Assembly (NCBI GenBank): GCA_014281115.1
Contig: JACONQ010000008.1
Span: 186,001 to 250,000 of the forward strand
DNA from: Laburnicola sp. R22_1
Lineage: Eukaryota > Ascomycota > Dothideomycetes > Pleosporales > Didymosphaeriaceae
Length of the DNA: 64,000 bases
Direction of reading: 5' to 3'
In this document: positions 33,215 to 44,529 of the stretch, in pieces
Numbering within the stretch: position 1 is the stretch's first letter
How the letters are laid out: every line of letters starts with the position of its first letter
Translations under genes and position numbers: made by a program
The notes under the pieces: model-generated
Database searches by the model: none
Told to the model about the DNA's origin: nothing
Seen by the model: only the letters and a program-made list of their open reading frames with translations

Positions 33215-34902
33215 TCACCTTGGAGGTGTTTTGGAGTGGGAGAGGAGCTTCTTGGATGCCTTTGGGGGCCTTGCTTTTGGTGCCCGAAGCGCCTGGGTTG
33301 ACGCCAGGCCCTGGGCGCGCTCCTCCTCTTGTATAGCCTTTGTACGCCTCTGCTCCTCCTGGATAGCCTTCCTCTGCTCCTTCTCTTGCTCCTTAGCCTT
33401 TGCCTCCTGATCTTTTTGTGCCTGGCGTTGGCGAGCTTCCTTGACCTTTGCGGGGGACCAAAATATTGCGCCGCCAGCGTAATCTGCAGGTGGTTCAAGC
33501 AGTAGAGGCTTTCCTTGCGTAGGGCGCTTCTTCTGGGCTAGCGCTTCTCGTAAACGCGTATTTTCATGGTTCAGGAGGGTGTTGCGCACTGAAATTGAGT
33601 GCATAGTGCGGGAGAGCTGCCGGGACCCCTCAGCGTAAGTATCAGAGACAACCTGGCGCAAGAGTCTCTCAATTTTACGCCAATCTGAAGCGCTAAGTAC
33701 AGAAGAGCTGCTGTCGCTTGAGGATGGCCGCTCTAGGTCTATATTATTAAAGCGCTGAAGGATTACTTGGGGGTTGAAAGGCACTACGCCAGTGGCCTTA
33801 AAGGCGCTGCAGATCGTGTTTTCTTGAAAGGAGCACTGCCAGGCCCTCTCAAACATAGCGAAGAAGTCGCGCTTTGTGACTCTTGAGAGGCCCTGGCACT
33901 TATCTAAGTACTCAGTAAGTTCAGCGGAGTAGGCAGTGCTGAGAGGCTTGAATAGCGCGACGTCGAGCGGCTGGAGCGTATGGGTTGAATGAGGTGGATA
34001 GATAGCCAGGAGGATCTTATTTTGATCGCAGTAGTCAATAAACTCCATTGTAACATGCGATCCATGGCCGTCAAGGAGTAGTAGACGATAATCGCGGCGC
34101 GCCTTTGCCTTAGTCTCCCTGTCAAACACCTGTTTGACCCATGCTAGGCCTAAATCGTTGTTCGTCCATCCACTTGGTGATACCGCAAAGAAAGCTTTGT
34201 GTAAGGAATCGTCAAAATCTTGTAACCAGGTGTCTTGTATATTGTTTGACTGCGCTTGATAAATCAAGCAAGGCGTAAGAGAGCTTCCATCAGCGCAAAT
34301 ACATGCTAGCGTTGTAATCCACTCGCGATTGCCGTCCTGGAGCATTTGTTTAATGCCGCCGCTCTCATAGCGCTGTCGGGAGAAGACACGCTTCATTTTT
34401 GACAGCACCCCAATTAGGAAACCCTTCTCATCCATATTGTACATGTGGCGCTTGTCGACGTTATACTGCTCAATCTTTTTACGTAGGAGCTCGAAATATA
34501 GGGCGTACTTGAAGGCAGAGTCGGCGCGTTTACGTGAGGCGTCTATACCAGAGGTCCAGTGGGAAAGTAGGTCGACTTTGTGGCGTCGTATAAATCGGTC
34601 AACCCAGTTTTTGCCAGCAGGCTTCCCAGCTATTTCTGATGCGAAATTTCGTATCATCTCCTTTGTAGGGGTAATCCTCGTTCGCAAAGGCCATTAATAT
34701 ATTGTAGAAGCTCAGTTTCCTGTTGGGTGTTGAGGAGGCGCTGGCTGTCGGCCAGCGCGTCGCGCGTGCCCTGCACCCTGCGATGCCGGCGCGACAACGT
34801 ATTGCGATCGCAGCCATATTTTTGAGCGACTTTGGTGTAATTAGGCTTCTCAGAGATGCTCAGCGAGCTCAAATAGTCAAGAGCAGCACTTAATTCGGCC
34901 AT
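33215..34902 (-). pseudogene. Fot1/pogo transposase with one frameshift
   Basis: The start ATG is at 34902 (MAELSAALDYLSS). Residues 1-75 hold a psq/CENP-B-type helix-turn-helix (YTKVAQKYGCDRNTLSRRHR). Near 34670 the frame shifts by one base in a run of C; the rest stays open for over 480 codons to the stop at 33215-33217. The downstream part has the second DNA-binding helix region (GKNWVDRFIRRH), then the catalytic acidic residues: Asp in YNMDEKGF (near 34430), Asp in LLLLDGHGSH (near 34070), and Asp in HTLQPLDVALF (near 33963), spaced 36 residues as in DD35D pogo enzymes. The C-terminus is a charged coiled region. Total length would be about 560 residues, normal for Fot1. Only the frameshift makes it a pseudogene, and it could be an assembly error. 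Confidence 0.9.
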
Positions 34903-34955
34903 ATTCGTTGTATAGAGCGTTGCAAAAGGTGCCGAAGTTGGGCTGTTGAGGCGGA

Positions 34956-35000
34956 AAATCGATCGTCCGGTGGGGCCGATCGTCAGGTGATGAAACACGG
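34956..35000 (-). repeat. Right terminal inverted repeat of Fot1 element
   Basis: Reverse complement of the left repeat with two mismatches. It ends at the TA duplication 35001-35002. Confidence 0.93.
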
Positions 35001-36587
35001 TACAGCAGCCAACGCCCTTAACTCCCACCTTATAGCTGCGCGCAAGGCGGCAGAGACCTAGAAGAAAGTCGCAATAGCTATAGCTAAAGCTATCGACTAC
35101 TGCATTGCTAATCTTAAGCGCCTAAAGGAGCTAGCGGCTGCCTCTACCCTCCGCAACCGCCTTATATAGACACTAAAAAATTCAGCTACGCCAAGCCTTT
35201 GTCCTAATGTAGTTAGGACCAGCTATAACTCGATAACTACTGCCTACACCACAGACAGCGACAGCGATCTTGCCGCCCAGCCTTAGAGGACATAGGCAAG
35301 TGTGGTATCCGCCTCCCACAGAGACAGCGGATACACAACCACAGCTAGCAGTAGGAAATCCATAACCGCGGCCAAGCGGCAAACTACACCTAGACAGGTA
35401 ATAGACCCACAAATCTTGCTCACAGTCGCAAACCCGGCCAACCAGCTAGGTCAAACCTCTGCCTTCGCTGTACGAACGGCTATCTGCGCCGCTACAGGGC
35501 TCGACCTCAGCGCTATCCCTACGGCCACAAGGACCCGCACGGGGTGGGCCATCACCCCAGCCTCCAACGACATACGACAGCAACTCATGGAACAGGAAAA
35601 GAAGGAATCAATGATGAGATCCATTGAAGCTAACAGCGCTAAGTTGCCCATGCGATGGGTTAACTACGCCGTACCTGGAGTACCTAGCAGCTACCGCTCG
35701 CTGCTAGGGGAAGACGTGCCCTACTCCCTCCAGATGGTAGCGGAAGAGGCTTACACGCAGACAAAACAACACCCTACTAACTGCTGCCCCTCCCAACACG
35801 GCCCTAATCAATTTGGACACACTACCTGGATAGTGTCCTTTGAAAAGCCTGCGGCGGCTTTCCGCCTCTTTAGTGCCAGCGACCTATCCCGCGAGATAAT
35901 TAAGAAGCAGGCTATAGAACGCTATAACCCTGGCTGCTAGGGCTACTGCAACGCGGCACAATACACACGCGTACCCCGCTGCCGCAACTGCAGAAAGAAA
36001 CCTAGCGAGTATAAAGGCCTAATAGGAGACAACTGCGCTTACAAGCAACAATGCCCCAACTGCTGCGGCCTACACGCCGCAGACGACCCTACCTGCTTAG
36101 TAAAACCCAGGCGGGTGAACAATCGCATTATCCGACCAACTTGCCGCGAACTAGCGATACTAAGACGCGCTAGACAGAAGGCCTTTAACTAGCTACACAA
36201 CCTATAGCCTTAATTTAAGCTCACCACCCAGGGCCAAGACACCTCCCCTAGCGGAGAAGACAACACCAGAGAAGAAGCCCCTCTTAACAGCAATAACGCC
36301 GCCCCCACCAGGGCTAACGTCCAGATAGACACTCAAACTGAACCCGTGCTGACACTACCAGATCAGCCAGAGCAGGAACCAATGGCCCTAAGCCATCGTC
36401 CCCCAAGAGGACCTCGACGCTCGACCCTGTACCCCAACACCGCCTCACAACAAGCGGCCCTACGCTTATTAAGCAGGCCTATACAATCCTCTGCGCCTAT
36501 TAGCGGCAGCCTAAACCTCGCCGCACTCTCTACTAGAAGCGCGAGACAAGAAGATCACACCCAGTCCTCCTCACAGAAGGACCAGAC

Positions 36588-39500
36588 CATGGACAAATCC
36601 TTAAGTTAATAAGGAACAACCGCCGCAGATTCACCCCACGTAGGGACCCTGACATCAAAGTATGCTGGACAAACATTGGCAGAAGCGGCCTAGCACACAC
36701 AGCCGCCCTCAAGATCGCTTTCACAGAGGGCATCGACATTATTTGTATGTAAGAGCTGGCTACCTGGCCAGGCACACGCACTTTAAACCACCCCAGCTAT
36801 AACCTCCACCCACCAGTGGACGGCTGGGACAGCCGGGAGACCTGGGAGGCAGAACGCCCCTAAGTCCTTATCTTTACCCGTAAGGGCAACCGATTGAAAA
36901 TTACACCACGTACTCCACTTCATAACCGGGACATGCAGTAGATCGACGTTAACAGAATCTCAATACTTAATGCCTACCAGGCGCCACAGACTACGCCCGT
37001 TCTCAACTACATTACCCACCTCACCCCGCCTAACAGGTGCCTTACTAGGGGCGACCTCAACGCTAAACACGACATGTTCGAACCTAGTGTCACAACTACA
37101 CAGGGCGGCGCTGAACTGGCCTAATAGGCCACAGACAGCGGCATAGATTACATTAGCGAGCCCAGAGTCCCCACCCACCAGGCGGGACACGTTATAGACC
37201 TCTCTTTCTGTAACATCCCCTTCGCTACCACAGCTGTACGGTCGGACATGAACTACGGCTCAGACCACAATATGCTAGTTACCACAATACCCGGCAGAGG
37301 ACAGGAGCCGCTCGACTAGTTCTAACATAGGGTCCCCACTACGAAGCTCCTGTTATTTGTCGACGCTGTCGCTAATAGGATAAAAAGCGCTCCTAGCTTA
37401 GACGGGCTACAGACCCGCGAGCACGTTGACAGGCGCGTTACTACCTTAGAAGAAGTCCTTACTAACGCCCTAAAGACGGCAGGCAGGAAGAAAAGAGGCA
37501 TAGGCTATTCGGCGCCCTGGTGGACAAACGCCTGCAAACAAGCTTACCAGGCACACTTAAACTCGCTAGACGGCCACACTAGCTAGGGCCCTTCTAAGGA
37601 GACGCGCACTTTCCTAGCGACAGTCCGTAAGGCAAAGAAGGAATACTGGCGACACACTATAGACAACGCAGAAGACGACTAGGAACTCTTCTGAATTATT
37701 AATTAGCATAAGCTAGAACCCACTAGAACCTAGGCGCCAATAGTCTTTAGAGGCATAGAGGCGACTGAAGACAAAGATAAGGCTGAGATGCTTCGACAAG
37801 CACTGCTCTGCAGATTCACGGCGGAGGACAACCTACCGGAACCGCCCTCCCCACAAGAGAACCACATCATCCCTTAGGACACATACCTGTCTATCGAAGA
37901 GACAGAGCGCTGCGTGATTAGGGTCTTCAGCACCTCACTAGGCGCTAATAGCATAACCGTCCAGCTGCTTACAGCATGCTGGAACTACATTAGATAGTAC
38001 GTCTGCGACATCTACCGCGACCTACTTGAACTTAATTACTATCCTGCCGCCTAGACGGACAGGGAGATCGTGTTCATCAAGAAGCTCGGCAAGAAGGACG
38101 ACACGGTCCCAGGCTCTATGAGACCCCTCGCCATGCTACTCTGCCTCGGCAAGGGATTCGAAAGGATTGTCGCCCGGCGCATAGCCCACTTAGCTGTGCT
38201 GCACGGCGTACTAAGCCCCCAACACGGGGGGGCTCTGCCAAAAAGGTCAGCCATGGACTTAATTGCCGCCTTCACCCACGAAGTGGAACTGGCCTTTAGC
38301 AAAGGCCAGCACGTCACTATAGTTACTATAGACGTGCTCAGGGCCTTCAACGCCCTCCTCGTCAACTAACTGCTACACTAAATGAAAGAACAAGGCTAGC
38401 ACTAAAAAGTCCTTGTGCTTACGCGCAACATTCTTACAAACTAACACATACTTGTTCGCTATGGCCAACACTGATCCAGCCGCCACCTAGTGGCTTGCGG
38501 CACCCTATAGGGCTCGCCCCTTTCACTAGTTATCTACATGCTGTACCTGGCGGAACTCCTCCTCCAGGACACCACACTGCGATTCAGATATGCTAATAAC
38601 ATCTGCCTATACAGAGCCTCGCACAGCCTCGACCTTAACGTTAAACAACTCGCCAAAGACGTCCACAAGATTAACGGATACAGCGCAGACAACAAGATCG
38701 CTTTCTCACTAGATAAGCTCAAAATAATCCACCTTACACGGCAGAAAGGAGACTACGCTCCTCCCTGTACTATCGACGAGAACCTCACTATACACCCCAT
38801 TCTCCCTACGAGTGAGAACAGGGCCTTGCGCTGGCTGGGCGTGTGGTTTGACAGGAAGCTGACCTTCAAGGCCCACGTCGCGACTTGCGCCGCCAAGACA
38901 AGGGTGGTCGCACATCACATCCGCAGCCTGGCTCGGATCAAACACGGCCCCCCACTAGGGTCCCTCCGCAAGGCGGTGATCGCCTGCGTCCTCCCACGGC
39001 TCCTGTACGGCGTGGAGGCCTGGTACGGAGGCAGGACAAAGCCCTCTAGAATCACGTGCCAATCGAGAAGCGCTGTGGTAAGCACCCGACTGGGCTGGCA
39101 CATTGACGCACTCGACAAAGTCCTCAAGCAGGCATGTAGAGCCGTCGTACCGGCCTATTGGACCACACCCACCACCGCCGTCTTTAGGGACGCAGGTCTC
39201 CCTTTAGCGGCAGTGGCACTTGAGACATGCAAGCTTCGCTTCGCAGCACACCTACTAACAATTAACAATAAGCACCCGCTAACTGCTAGAACCCTCCTGC
39301 CCACAGTTAGAAGAGGCCGAGGCGCAGGCCTCCCACAGAGAGCCCGCTCGAAGGTACAGCAACTCGCACAGATCTTCGACCCAGTACCCCGACCGGAGTT
39401 CCGCGCCCCCCACTACTCCCGCGGGAGCCGCGCCGACCCCACAGGCCGAGTGGCCAAGAAGGACGCCGCCCGTCACTTCAAGGAGTGGTGGGCTCTCCTC

Positions 39501-40388
39501 CCGCCGACCGCTATCACCGTCTTCTCAGACAGCTCCGAACAATGGATTGACGGCGTCAAGCACGTCACGTACGGCTACGCCGTATACGAAGGGCAGGCCC
39601 TCACCCTGCAGGGCAACGGCTCCCTTAACCCCAGGTCCCACGTTTTCGATGCCGAAGCTGTTGGCGCGTGGCGAGGACTCGCCCACACGCTTAATACGCC
39701 CGCCTACTAGCTAAGACGCATATATATGTGCATTGACAACACTTCTGTTATATAGTGCATAAGAGGTAACCTGTCCCCCTCCTCGCAGTGGGCGTTCGTT
39801 AGGTGCCAGGAGACAATGGAGAACTTGGACATCGCTGTCTGGTGGGCCCTAGGTCACTGCGAAATAGAAGGGAATGAATTGGCGGACTAGCTAGCCGACA
39901 ACGCAGCAAAGTCCCCTTAACCTCCATACGGCATGGCAGCTGAGCCTATAGTCTCAGGCCTTAAGTCAGACGTTCGCGCCTACACTAGGAGCGCTGAGAT
40001 GGACTAGTGGCGCGCCCGCTCGCCTAAGTTGTCTAAATGGTACATGCAGTGGGACCTCACTTACCGCCCTGCGAAACAGCTAAAAGAGCTCACCCTCCAA
40101 TAACTAACGCTTGCTAAGCTGTTGTCTATGCGCACCCGCTACAGACACTACGCCTAGTACCATAAGAAGTTCAGGCACAAAGACGCCGTTACAGAATGCC
40201 CCTGCGGGGCAGACCTGGCGCCCGACCACATTGTACACTGCCCACGATCAGTTTGAAAGTTCCGCTACTAGCCGAAACGGCTAGCGTGCCCCCCTAGCAC
40301 TACTAGGGAGGGCGTGGAATACCTAAAGGCACTTGAGCCAAAAGATTTCCAACTTCTACTTGAACTTATTAACCCTTTAGAAGATTAA
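36588..40388 (+). pseudogene. LINE ORF2: endonuclease, reverse transcriptase, RNase H
   Basis: One register runs from the ORF1 overlap to TAA at 40386-40388. An APE-type endonuclease lies at about 36600-37310 (IDIICM-x-EL, RGDLNAKHDMF, SDHNMLVTTI). RT spans about 38060-39000, with RPLAMLLCLGKGFERIVARR, the first catalytic Asp in TIDVLRAFNALL (about 38328), and the second box reading RYANN at 38586-38600 where FADD/YADD is expected. A thumb and connection follow, then RNase H (VFSDSSEQW about 39520, CIDNTS about 39732, GHCEIEGNELAD about 39853). Last comes a finger CPCGADLAPDHIVHCP (about 40198-40245). A 390-codon open run at 38538-39710 is the least damaged part. Stops elsewhere are mainly TAG, with two TGA. 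Confidence 0.9.
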
Positions 40389-40914
40389 CACTTAGCAACA
40401 AAAAGCTACCTTTTATTCTTAGGCTTAACTTATACTATATGAACAGCTCCTCTAGCGCCAACTCTGTTAGAGCTCCTAGTAGGCGTGTCTCTCCCCCATC
40501 AACTTGCTACACGCGGCAACTCCCTACCTACTCTCTACTCTCCTTATCCCTCCCTTCCTTTTCTAGCTACTCTTCTTACCTATTCTTACTAGTTACACGC
40601 TAAAGTCTTAGCACTTTTCGATACAGTTTTAGGGCAGCCGAAGCTGCCCCTACTTTAGTTTTAGTTTACATGTATAATAGATACACCCTAACACCTTAGC
40701 CTATAGGCAAGAAGACAAAGATTTAGCCCCCGCATGGAGGGGGGCGGACTCTTACAAGCCGCTGCAAGAGATGGCGATAGCTTCACAGCAAGAAACGCCT
40801 TTACCATTTTGGCTGGCTCCAAAACGGTTGCTCGGCGCGTCCCCATGCCCTATGGGAGGCTAGAACATTGCGTTCCTGGACGTTAATCAATACTACTACT
40901 ACTACTACTACTAC
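40389..40914 (+). other. LINE 3' UTR and (TAC)n tail
   Basis: About 500 bp of 3' UTR ends in TACTACTAC repeats (40891-40914), the LINE's tail instead of poly(A). The last 100 bp are the part found again, inverted, at 3002-3097, which supports their role as the reverse-transcription start signal. Confidence 0.85.
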
Positions 40915-40950
40915 AACGGAGATTAACTTAACAAGCTCTAGTTTGCCACA

Positions 40951-43900
40951 ATAAGCAACAAAGAGGACAAGCTAATTATTAAGGAGATAATTATCCTTAA
41001 TAAGCTAAGCGATTAGTTAAAGTGAATCTTTCTACGAAAGAGGACCGCTAAGGCATATAAGATCTGGGACTATTGTAACCTAGATTTAATAGTAGATACT
41101 ATTAAGAAAATCTACAATAAGAAACCTAAGAAGCGACTACTACGCTTATTTAAAAAGGACAATACACCTAATAAAGCTTTAAGCATTATTTAGGGCGATA
41201 ATAATATTAAACTAGACAAACTTACAAAATCTAAACAAGAGGACTACACCTTCTGGCATAGGTTCTACGCAACAAAGCTAGCAGCCTGGTAAAAGAAGGA
41301 GAATGCTCTTAATAACCTAACATAGGAGATTGCAAGGACAATTGCTAGCAGGCATATTCTAATTATTAAGAATGCTAAAACACCCTACAAATAACTTATA
41401 CAACTTAAGAAGATATTCTATAAATTAGTAGTAGAACGCAAGTATAAGTTACTCGAGCAGTACAACAAGATTAAGAAGGTTTCACAACAATAGAAGATAA
41501 ATACTTAGTATAAGAGCTATATTACTATCCTTCGCGACATAATTAAACTAAAACTACCTAAAGTCTAGGACTATTAGGCACAGCAGGACTTTCTTCGAGC
41601 AATTAGGGGAATTAATAAGTCCTTTGTCACGCACGAAATTTAGGAGATTACGCAAGCTAAGATAAACAAAACCCTATATATAGATCCTGTTGCACTAGTA
41701 GAGAACTATTAATAGTTCTAACACACCTTAAACCCTATAGCGTTAGCACTTAGAACATACACTGTTTTAGGGCGCCCTAGTCTAAACACTAACAGCAACA
41801 CCTAGAAACGTACAGTCACGTGCATCTACAGGGAATAGCACTTGTTTAAGCAGTGCTCCTATGTAGTGCCTTCTCTCTAACCCGCTAGATAGAGGCCTAA
41901 CCTAGTTATTTCAGCCAAGTTTAACAAAGTTAGGAAACTAGGCAAAGGCAACCCTTTAAGCGCAACTCTATTTAGAGCTAAGAAGAAAGCTAGTAAAAAG
42001 GCGGCTGCTGCCAACAAGAACGATTTTTTAATAGACACTAGTTATCCTCTATTAAATACTTAAAACTTAATAGGAGCAGTTATGCACTAGTAAGGCAGCT
42101 AGAACGTAGCTTAGGTTATTACTCCACTTAGTATAGCTACTGTTTAATAGCCTTCACTGCTATTAATTAATAAGTAGATACTAGATCCTAGCTCTAATCT
42201 ATATGTCACAAACCATCAGCCAAATACTTAGGAGAAAATCTAAGATAAATATCTAGATAATATCCTACTAGCTAGCACGCAAGCCCTGCAGATATATAAG
42301 TGGGGAAATGTTAAGCTATTTATTAATACTCTAACTAGCGAACGTTAAGTAACTATAATATAGGTAGTACTTATCCCTACGTTCTTTATATTAGTAGTGT
42401 TACTCTTACACTATTAAGTAGTTAGTATTAAGTTCGACTTGGGACGTAGCTGTCTCTACCTAAGGAGCGCTCTAATGGACATATTCTACACACTTAATAA
42501 GCAGGGTGGCTATTAGGTTATAGACTCTAACAAGGCAACATATCTAAACGTATTAGAGTTGTACACATTCGCGATTTAATCGAAGTTAGCTAAGCCAAGC
42601 TATATAGAGCGCAAGCCTCTACAAGTCACCCCTATAGAAGCTTATTAGATACTAGCTTATATAGGACGACGCGCGGTTAAACACCTAGAGTAGGCAGTAA
42701 ATAGTATTAAGCTTATTACTAGCCCCTAAGCTCTATAATAGAGGGAATGTGAAAAGTGCATTAACTTAAAGCTTTCTAAGATTATTAGTTAACGCCCTTA
42801 ACGCAAGCCTACAACACGCCCCTTTAAACGTATTAGCATTAACCTTATACAACTTAGGAAGATAAGTGAAGCTTACTATAATAGGGACAAGTGGCTCTTA
42901 TACGCTGTGTGTTAATATAGCAGATACTATTTAGGGAAGACTCTTTATAATAAGAAGAAGAAGACTCTAACACGCTTAGTTTAACAGATACTAGCGCTTA
43001 TACAGACCTAGTTTAACGTAATTATTATATATGTTTGCTGTAATAACAAAAAGAGTTATGCTAATCTCTAGAAGGTCTTTTAAGACCTAGGTATTACATC
43101 TAAGCGACGTGCTGTTAGTGCAGAAGAGATGACTAGCCTTTCTAAGAAGGCTAGTAACCTTATTATTACTACGGTAAGAGCTTTGCGGATTAAAGCAAAT
43201 TTGCCTAAGAAATTAGCTAACAAGTTATGCCTAATAGCTATTTACATCCTTAATTAATTGCTAACAGAGGTTCTTAACTAGAAGACGCCCTACAAATATA
43301 TACGCAAGGTAAAGCTGTCTCTTACACACATAGACGTTATTAGTGCTAAAGCCCTATTCCGTAATACTAAGGTGGCCAAAGGTGACAAGCTTAAGTTAAG
43401 GTTAATTACTAGATGGCTAGTTAGATACAAAGAAACGAATATCTTCCGTGTATAAGTTCCTAGGGCTAACAGTGTTGTTCGAACACGTAATATTATCTTC
43501 GTACGAGACCAACGCTACTCGGCTCTACAACTTAAGCCTATAACAGAGGAGTTACAACGCGTAGTCAGAGTCCTTAATATTAATTTATCAGACAAGGAGG
43601 AAGATTCTATTATTAAGCAGATCTATTATAATATAACACATCGTTAATATATAGTTAAGGATAATATTAAGAATTAAGAAGAAGAGGCTACTAGGCCAGA
43701 TAATACTAAAGAGCAGATTTAATAGGAGGCCTATAAAGGATTACTTACACCCTAAGAGACACTAGTACCTAGCACTTATAATTATTCTTAACTAAGAGGC
43801 TAGAAAGAGATTGCTTCTAGAGATACTACGCTAAACCACTATTAGAATAACGCTCCAAGACGGACAAACCCTAATATTGCTGCAGACAATATCGTTCTAG

Positions 43901-44242
43901 GGTCCCGTTGTTAGAGAGGTGGTAGAGGAGACGATACGCCTAGGGACTATTTTAGTACGCACGCTTCTCTATACTAGTAAACGTTTGCTACAACAATTGT
44001 GCAACTGCCCCCAAATAAAGAGTTAAAGGTTTACTGTAATTAACTGCCGCCGCCACTAAAGAACTAGGCTGAGATTAAATCCCGCCCTAATACTAATAAG
44101 TGGTTTGCTGCTATAGATAAGAAGATTAAGAAGCAGCTTTATAAAGGTGTATTTAAGAAGGTAAAAGATAACGTAAAGAAGCACCTAGATACTAAGACTC
44201 TGCCGCTAATATGGGTTTTTACATACAAGTTCGATGCTAATA
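40951..44242 (+). pseudogene. gag-pol: Copia-a3 gag-pol, 5' two thirds
   Basis: Homologous to 27232-30512 of Copia-a2. The gag start is ATA at 40951-40953. The knuckle at about 41820-41860 is damaged. The protease site reads LDPSSNLYVTN (about 42180-42215), with Gly changed. Integrase spans about 42740-43530. RT is cut at 44242 after WVFTYKFDAN (about 44210-44240). More in-frame stops than in Copia-a2, consistent with greater age. Confidence 0.88.
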
Positions 44243-44313
44243 TGTAAGGGATAAGTAGGGTAGCAATTAGAAATAAGAGACTAAGTTAATTATAACAAGC
44301 TAAACAGAGAAAC

Positions 44314-44505
44314 TATGGGCGGGCAGGCATATAAGGCATATAAGGACAACAAGCTGTATTGCTATCTGCAGAAAAGAGTGTGTGGAGTGAGGAGTCTACT
44401 AAGGAAGAAAGGAGAGGGCAAGAGCTTTATCTTAAGGGTAGTAGTCTGTGCACCTGGATGGAACCTTCTACACACACCACCTCTAACGTAAGTCACATGG
44501 CTACA
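44314..44505 (-). repeat. 3' LTR of Copia-d (192 bp)
   Basis: Minus strand TGTAGCCATGTGACTTACG ... GCCTGCCCGCCCATA. Only scattered transitions separate it from the 5' copy. Confidence 0.95.
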
Positions 44506-44529
44506 CACCCCCCTAGCTACAGTGTACCC

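Larger units (their letters stand above)
32903..35000 (-). mobile_element. Fot1/pogo-type DNA transposon (2,098 bp)
   Basis: It is bounded by TA at 32901-32902 and 35001-35002. Terminal inverted repeats of 45 bp (32903-32947 and 34956-35000) start CCGTGTTTCATCACC and differ at two positions. Each repeat contains GACGATCG twice, 17 bp apart (32919-32926 and 32936-32943 on the left). It encodes one transposase on the minus strand. It shows almost none of the RIP-like decay seen in its surroundings, so it probably arrived late. Confidence 0.95.
32719..36609 (+). pseudogene. LINE ORF1 (nucleic-acid-binding protein), split by Fot1 element
   Basis: ATG at 32719 starts METPQRPPPGASTVTRPPDP, a Pro/Arg-rich N-terminus. 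The frame is interrupted at 32902 by the Fot1 insertion and resumes in register at 35003 when the insertion and one TA are subtracted. An open run at 35302-35940 includes SEQ-like basic and helical segments. Cys-rich motifs (CRNC, QCPNCCGLH, DPTC) at about 35980-36095 form the knuckle region usual at the C-terminus of LINE ORF1. An open tail runs from 36346 to the stop TAA at 36607-36609. Several TAG stops lie between. The product normally coats LINE RNA. Confidence 0.8.
32583..40911 (+). mobile_element. Tad-like LINE (non-LTR retrotransposon), about 6.2 kb, carrying a Fot1 element
   Basis: Two overlapping ORFs are followed by a 3' UTR and a (TAC)n tail, flanked by the 16-bp direct repeat TACAACGGAGATTAAC (32567-32582 and 40912-40927). 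The 5' end begins at 32583 with an untranslated leader of 136 bp. ORF1 has a Cys/His knuckle region, and ORF2 has endonuclease, RT, RNase H and a C-terminal CCHC finger. That order matches fungal Tad1-type LINEs. It is distinctly GC-richer than the Copia elements. A Fot1/pogo transposon sits in ORF1. Because the 5' end carries the ORF1 start, the insertion appears full length. Confidence 0.92.
32345..44242 (+). mobile_element. Copia-a3: Ty1-copia element interrupted by a LINE and truncated by Copia-a4
   Basis: The 5' LTR (32345-32496) and leader (32497-32582) are separated from gag-pol (40928-44242) by a LINE with a 16-bp target duplication. At 44242, within the RT at the position homologous to 30513 in Copia-a2, the element is interrupted by the LTR of Copia-a4. 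The missing 3' part should lie beyond Copia-a4 and Copia-e2, outside the window. It is the oldest member of the nest. Confidence 0.92.

Noticed and set aside
34660..34690. Programmed frameshift in the Fot1 transposase
   Set aside because: Fot1/pogo transposases are normally single ORFs, and the shift lies in a plain C run. A one-base loss or sequencing error is simpler.
37681..38060. Frameshift in the LINE endonuclease/RT linker
   Set aside because: The register computed from the ORF1 overlap to the final stop at 40386 is continuous; only stop codons interrupt it.
32340..44242. TAATA left of Copia-a3 and left of Copia-a4 as a shared target duplication
   Set aside because: The second TAATA is part of the Copia-a3 RT sequence itself (present also in Copia-a2), and the two LTRs point in opposite directions, so the match is coincidental.
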